NCBI GenBank assembly: GCA_027082925.1
Contig: JALWTD010000010.1
Span: 1 to 64,000 of the forward strand
Direction of reading: 5' to 3'
Length of the DNA stretch: 64,000 nucleotides
DNA from: Flavobacteriaceae bacterium
GTDB lineage: Bacteria > Bacteroidota > Bacteroidia > Flavobacteriales > Flavobacteriaceae
The position numbers and the translations under genes are program-made. Positions within the stretch are counted from its first letter, which is position 1, and the number at the start of each line of letters is the position of its first letter. Of this stretch, positions 60,615 through 64,000 are shown in pieces. The notes below the pieces were generated by a model that searched no databases, was not told the origin of the DNA, and was given only the letters and a program-made list of their open reading frames with translations.

Positions 60615-61241
60615 ATGAGCATTAGTAACTTTATAACAGACAAATTTAAAAAATTTACTGCAAAAGTAAATAGGCATAATGCATTAAAAGTTACTAATTC
60701 TATACCAGAATTGCCACCAGTTGGAACTAAAAATAGAATATCTTATTTTCATAAAGAATTGAAAGATATACATTTAAATACTAATGGTGCCACTATCAAT
60801 AACCCAATTATTGACAGTATTTATGCAAATCAAAAATATGATATTTATATAACTAAAATAACAATAGTTATTGCTGACTCAGACATTAAGATGCATAAAT
60901 TTGGAAATATCTCCCAATTAACAAATGGGTGGAGTTTAATAGTTAATGAAAGTAGTGTAGATAATTTTCTATATCAAAATGCACAAACAAATGGCCATAT
61001 AAATGCTAGGACTGGTTCTGGTGAAATTTTTGGATCTGGAAATGACGTCAATAGAATGAAAGAATGGACTAGATTTGATAATGATGCATTAGTTGTTAGA
61101 TTGGATATTGATAAGATAATACCAGGAGGTATAAGATTAGGTATGGGAACTAAAGATAATATAAGAAGCGTTATTCAAGATGATTTAACTACATTAGACG
61201 CTTTTGAAATTCATTTTTTTGGATATAGGCACGTAGAATAA
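60615..61241 (+). CDS. Virion/adhesion-region protein
   Basis: A 208-residue protein with an N-terminal KVNRHNALKVTNSIPELPPV linker like that of the 59052 protein (NDNRLQVTTKASEIP), then a beta-rich domain related in outline to the 60037 product (KYDIYITKITIVIADSDIKM). Ends RLGMGTKDNI...FFGYRHVE. No precise family. Confidence 0.55.
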   Translation: MSISNFITDKFKKFTAKVNRHNALKVTNSIPELPPVGTKNRISYFHKELKDIHLNTNGATINNPIIDSIYANQKYDIYITKITIVIADSDIKMHKFGNISQLTNGWSLIVNESSVDNFLYQNAQTNGHINARTGSGEIFGSGNDVNRMKEWTRFDNDALVVRLDIDKIIPGGIRLGMGTKDNIRSVIQDDLTTLDAFEIHFFGYRHVE

Positions 61242-61942
61242 TGATAGATATAAGATTAAATTGGACTGATTTTAAACAACTTATTGCAAATAAGCAATTG
61301 ATTACTTATTTACAATATAGAGTAAATCCAAAATTTTATATAATAGAAGTAAATGAACAAGATTATCATTTTCATGCATATGTATATACAGATGGTAGTG
61401 ATAATGTTAATAAAATAGATTTTGAAACTAACTTTAAACCAAATGCTAATAAAAAAATTGGGACTTATGATTTTACAGTAGATAATAAACTTAGAGTAGA
61501 ATCAACTTTAGCTGCAAATCCAGCCGATGCACCAGGTTGTCCTGTTATATCAAATAATCTAGTAGTAGATTGGGATAATTCGGAAGTTAGTTTACCTAAA
61601 AAAACTAATCCGTATTTGAGCCTATACTCTTATAGTGGTAAAGGTAAAATGTTTGGTTTCAAAATAAAATTTAATTCTGATGATATACGTGTTAAGCTTG
61701 AAATAGATAATAAAATAATTTTTGATATTGATTGTGAATTTTTAGATGATATATCTGAAGAAGACAGAGAAATATCAAAAATAGAATTTTTGTCATGGGA
61801 TGATGAGGCTAGAACCTTGAATTTTAAACCTTCTTATCCAATATTATATACTTCTTCTATTAATGTTTCAGCAAGATCATTAAATGATTCTACTAAAAGA
61901 AAAATGAAAAATTTGATGATTAATTTAACTAAGGAGCTTTAG
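61241..61942 (+). CDS. Modular virion protein joining DFETN and GKG domains
   Basis: A 233-residue protein that joins two modules found separately upstream. The N-terminal W-K/DFETN domain (RLNWTDFKQLI, IDFETNFKPNANKKI) is as in 59627. The C-terminal GKG domain (LYSYSGKGKMFGFKI ... MINLTKEL) is as in 59052. The short linker (TVDNKLRVES) matches TTDRRLRVE of 59627. This is evidence of domain shuffling within the operon. Confidence 0.62.
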   Translation: MIDIRLNWTDFKQLIANKQLITYLQYRVNPKFYIIEVNEQDYHFHAYVYTDGSDNVNKIDFETNFKPNANKKIGTYDFTVDNKLRVESTLAANPADAPGCPVISNNLVVDWDNSEVSLPKKTNPYLSLYSYSGKGKMFGFKIKFNSDDIRVKLEIDNKIIFDIDCEFLDDISEEDREISKIEFLSWDDEARTLNFKPSYPILYTSSINVSARSLNDSTKRKMKNLMINLTKEL

Positions 61943-62952
61943 TGAAAGAAATTAAGTTAAAGTGGATAGATTTTAAAGCAAATTTTGTAGAAAAAAGTTT
62001 TAAAAAAACAGATATACAGTATTTCTTAAGAGATAACAGATATACTGTTATGATTTTCGATGGTCCTTTATTAATGCAATCATCTTTTGATGCAGATTCT
62101 CTTGATGGTATAGATTTTGAGACTAATTTTAAACCTACAACAAATTCAAGAATAGCTAAAACTACAAATTTAACTGATTTGCCTATGGTTGCTATATATC
62201 AATCAGAAGGTGATTTTGATTCAATAGTTACACATGATTTGTGCGATAAAACTACTTGGTTTAATGATAGCATTAGAGTAACTACCGAAACATTAATTTT
62301 AAAATCTGGAACTACAGATACATATAAGTCAGCAAATACTTATTGGATAGATTTAACGCATGGCAAGCATGCAAAAGAATACAGAATTAATAGTAATTAT
62401 TTGGTAAATATTTACGATAATGGAGTTAAAATAACAGAAGATGTAGATTATTCTATAGATTATATTGCAGGAGAAATAGTCATTCAACCAAACTATACTG
62501 TAGTTGGAGTTATAACTGCAGATTATAGTTATGCAACTACTTCTAATTTTGTATTAAAACCAAATCCTGGAGAAATATTTAGAATAAATCATGTTGAATT
62601 AGATTTTGCTGCTAATTTAAAGATGTCTCCAGTTGAATTTCAAATATGGGTATATAATCCAGGGTTCAATCCTTCTTTACCAGAAAGTCAGACGAATCCT
62701 TTAAAAGTACTAGCTGATAAGATTTTATATAATAATGAAAAAGATATACTTAAAGTTGGGAATAATATAACAAAAATAGCTCCTTGGGGAGCGCTAACAA
62801 ATTCTGTAATTAGATGTGAATTTGATTATGGAAAACCACTAGATTTAGTGAGTTCAATGGGCTTAGAATTAAGATTAAGAATATTAGATGATATGCCATT
62901 TATAGGTGAATGGTCATCTGCTACATTTTATGTAACAAAGGAGTCTGAATAA
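61942..62952 (+). CDS. Modular virion protein, DFETN domain plus large C-terminal domain
   Basis: A 336-residue protein with a GTG start behind AAGGAG. The N-terminal 75 residues (KLKWIDFKANF, IDFETNFKPTTNSRI) are the same module as in 59627 and 61241. The rest is a separate beta-rich domain (YLVNIYDNGVKITEDVDYSI, HVELDFAANLKMSPVEFQI). Last of the adhesion operon and the longest of the three DFETN proteins; a receptor-binding candidate by position. Confidence 0.6.
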   Translation: MKEIKLKWIDFKANFVEKSFKKTDIQYFLRDNRYTVMIFDGPLLMQSSFDADSLDGIDFETNFKPTTNSRIAKTTNLTDLPMVAIYQSEGDFDSIVTHDLCDKTTWFNDSIRVTTETLILKSGTTDTYKSANTYWIDLTHGKHAKEYRINSNYLVNIYDNGVKITEDVDYSIDYIAGEIVIQPNYTVVGVITADYSYATTSNFVLKPNPGEIFRINHVELDFAANLKMSPVEFQIWVYNPGFNPSLPESQTNPLKVLADKILYNNEKDILKVGNNITKIAPWGALTNSVIRCEFDYGKPLDLVSSMGLELRLRILDDMPFIGEWSSATFYVTKESE

Positions 62953-63191
62953 TGAAGAAAGATTGTAAAGTTTGTAAATATTTTTGGAATATATTTATAG
63001 CGATTGATCAATTAGCCAATACTGTATTAGGTGGTGATCCAGATGAAACTATTTCATCTAGAGCTGGTAAGCGCCAAGAAACACAAAAATGGGCTAAATG
63101 GCTTTGTTGGCTTTTAAATAAAATAGAAACTGATCATTGTAAAAAATCGATTGAAAAAGATGAAGGTAATAGACAGATTTTAGATGATTAA
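62952..63191 (+). CDS. Small phage protein of the AIDQL/GG-PDETISSR type
   Basis: A 79-residue protein with the segments FIAIDQLANTVLGGDPDET and ISSRAGKRQ, a pattern seen in small proteins of many unrelated phages, often close to lysis genes. Four Cys (DCKVCKY, LCWLL, HCKK) could bind metal. Aromatic residues suggest membrane contact. Function unknown. It ends 4 nt inside the convergent gene at 63188. Confidence 0.6.
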   Translation: MKKDCKVCKYFWNIFIAIDQLANTVLGGDPDETISSRAGKRQETQKWAKWLCWLLNKIETDHCKKSIEKDEGNRQILDD

Positions 63192-63349
63192 TTATCTAAA
63201 AGCGACTTAAGCTCATGGATAGAACTAGAGGTTTCTCTAATTTTAGCATCTAATCTTCTAGCCTCAACTGCGTGAAAGTCTCTAGATTTTATATCTTTTT
63301 CTAATTCTTCAGTTAACTCTTGTAATCTTTTTAATATTTTATCTTTCAT
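63188..63349 (-). CDS. Small coiled-coil protein on the minus strand (53 aa)
   Basis: Too short for the ORF track and the only good minus-strand gene outside the left end. ATG at 63349 to a stop at 63188. The product begins MKDKILKRLQELTEELEKDI and is helical throughout. No Shine-Dalgarno is present, but TATAAT lies exactly 6 nt before the ATG, the same arrangement as at the plus-strand leaderless genes. It ends convergent with the 62952 gene. Confidence 0.6.
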   Translation of the reverse strand: MKDKILKRLQELTEELEKDIKSRDFHAVEARRLDAKIRETSSSIHELKSLLDN

Positions 63350-63355
63350 AGTTTA

Positions 63356-63361
63356 ATTATA
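63356..63361 (-). promoter_or_regulatory. -10 box 6 nt upstream of minus-strand gene (leaderless)
   Basis: On the minus strand: ATGCGTATAAT, six bases, ATG. The ATGCGTATAAT string is the same as before uvsW. Confidence 0.55.
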
Positions 63362-63365
63362 CGCA

Positions 63366-63398
63366 TTTAACTAAATTATATGGTATAATTTAGTTAAA
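63366..63398 (+). promoter_or_regulatory. Perfect 15-bp inverted repeat containing an extended -10
   Basis: TTTAACTAAATTATA, three bases (TGG), then its exact inverse complement. The right arm starts with the TATAAT (63384-63389) of the promoter for the 63453 gene and TGG makes it extended. The site lies between two divergent promoters and could be an operator. Confidence 0.65.
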
Positions 63399-63452
63399 CA
63401 TAGTCGCTATTTAAAGTAGTGTATTAGTTTAAACTAATTCTATGGAGTAATT

Positions 63453-63803
63453 ATGAGTGATAAGCTTGATATGATCTACGACTTACTAAAGCAAGATCGA
63501 GAAGACGCATCAGATTTTAGAAAAGAAGTTAGAGAATCACACAAAACAACAAGTGAAAGGCTTAGTATATTAGAGGCTCAAGGTCAAGTTCAAAATCAAC
63601 AACTTGCTGAACATATGAAGCGAACAGAGATTTTAGAAAATCTTCACGGTATTAATTCTAGCAGAATTGACAAAAACGTAAAAAAAATTGAAGAATTAGA
63701 AAAACCTAAAATAGTTTTTTCAACATTAAAGAAATGGCTAATAGGATGTGCCGGTATAGCTGGGGCAATTCTTACTATTTCTAAGTTTATGGGACTATTT
63801 TAA
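63453..63803 (+). CDS. Coiled-coil protein with C-terminal membrane helix, holin-like
   Basis: A 116-residue protein: a long coiled coil (about residues 5-85) and one C-terminal membrane segment (LIGCAGIAGAILTISKFMGLF) after KPKIVFSTLKKW. The layout resembles XhlA-type phage proteins that work with holins. The endolysin is far away (4793), so the lysis role is inference. Its promoter lies in a perfect inverted repeat; TGGAG precedes the ATG. Confidence 0.6.
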   Translation: MSDKLDMIYDLLKQDREDASDFRKEVRESHKTTSERLSILEAQGQVQNQQLAEHMKRTEILENLHGINSSRIDKNVKKIEELEKPKIVFSTLKKWLIGCAGIAGAILTISKFMGLF

Positions 63804-63814
63804 TAATATGCTGA

Positions 63815-63830
63815 CACTGCTATGGCAGTG
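63815..63830 (+). other. Short hairpin in leader of last gene
   Basis: CACTGC, TATG, GCAGTG. No T-run follows, so it is probably a leader hairpin rather than a terminator. Confidence 0.35.
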
Positions 63831-63848
63831 ACTTATAAAGGAGATTAT

Positions 63849-64000
63849 ATGGCGGCACAACACAAAGCAACACAAAGAAAAACATTACGAAGTGCATTAA
63901 AGCACAAAGTAGCAGCTGATACTATTTTGGACAGCATGAGTTCATTAACTACTAATATTGCAGCAGCTAGAGCTAAAATAGCAGCAGATACTAATTTAAC
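63849..64000 (+). CDS. Partial hypothetical protein (3' end beyond window)
   Basis: The ATG at 63849 follows AAAGGAG. The 50 visible residues (MAAQHKATQRKTLRSALKHK, then LTTNIAAARAKIAAD) are basic and helical. No family can be assigned from this part. Confidence 0.6.
   Translation, partial: MAAQHKATQRKTLRSALKHKVAADTILDSMSSLTTNIAAARAKIAADTNL

Noticed and set aside
63815-63830. Hairpin as terminator after the 63453 gene
   Set aside because: Six-base stem without a following T-run and directly ahead of a ribosome-binding site.

Overview
The window is a 64 kb piece of a large, very AT-rich tailed double-stranded DNA phage genome (class Caudoviricetes). This rests on a terminase large subunit, portal, prohead protease, scaffold-like protein, HK97-fold-like major capsid protein and a long run of virion/adhesion proteins. 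They are linked to a replication and recombination set that resembles T4 in content (DnaB-type helicase, UvsW-like helicase, gp32-like SSB, probable UvsY, UvsX/RecA, gp46/gp47 nuclease pair). Unlike T4, the replicase is a DnaE-type (family C) polymerase. Genes are packed with 1-20 nt overlaps, Shine-Dalgarno sites are strong, and promoters look sigma70-like (TATAAT, often extended TGnTATAAT). The host cannot be named. A TonB/GspC-like envelope protein and a spanin-like protein hint weakly at a Gram-negative bacterium.

Layout. 1-2975 (minus strand): helicase operon with an HNH insertion. 3019-3056: divergent promoters. 3063-8285: UvsW, a SemiSWEET-like membrane protein, M15 endolysin, dUTPase, a methyltransferase-fold protein and a PD-(D/E)XK homing nuclease. 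8309-13300: GroEL, then envelope-type proteins (spanin-like, a 30-residue cationic peptide, zinc ribbon, PDZ) and SbcC/gp46. 13338-17051: virion-like protein, PIN-PhoH, RuvC-like resolvase. 17124-21815: DnaE polymerase in two pieces around an HNH gene. 22355-26844: SSB, UvsY-like, RecA/UvsX, SbcD/gp47. 27456-35327: putative small terminase, large terminase with an intein, portal, terminator. 35425-40421: P-loop kinases, a sigma-like Cys-rich protein and HNH genes. 40447-45364: prohead protease, scaffold-like protein, major capsid protein, terminator. 45484-49240: HNH-kinase fusion, DUF3310-like protein, exonuclease. 49373-56061: head and connector proteins. 56122-62952: modular virion/adhesion proteins. 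62952-64000: possible lysis-related small proteins and a truncated gene.

Two themes run through the window. First, it is crowded with selfish endonuclease genes: about fifteen intact ones (HNH, GIY-YIG, PD-(D/E)XK, and a LAGLIDADG intein) plus two decayed HNH remnants. Many HNH genes end inside the start of the next phage gene and supply that gene's ribosome-binding site; one splits dnaE, and two are fused to a related P-loop kinase-like domain. Second, ten genes (and one short leader ORF) have a TATAAT box exactly 6 nt upstream of their ATG and no Shine-Dalgarno site, so their mRNAs are predicted to be leaderless.

All calls come from reading the sequence and the supplied ORF translations. 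No database search was run, so family names rest on recognised motifs, and 'hypothetical' means no family was recognised.
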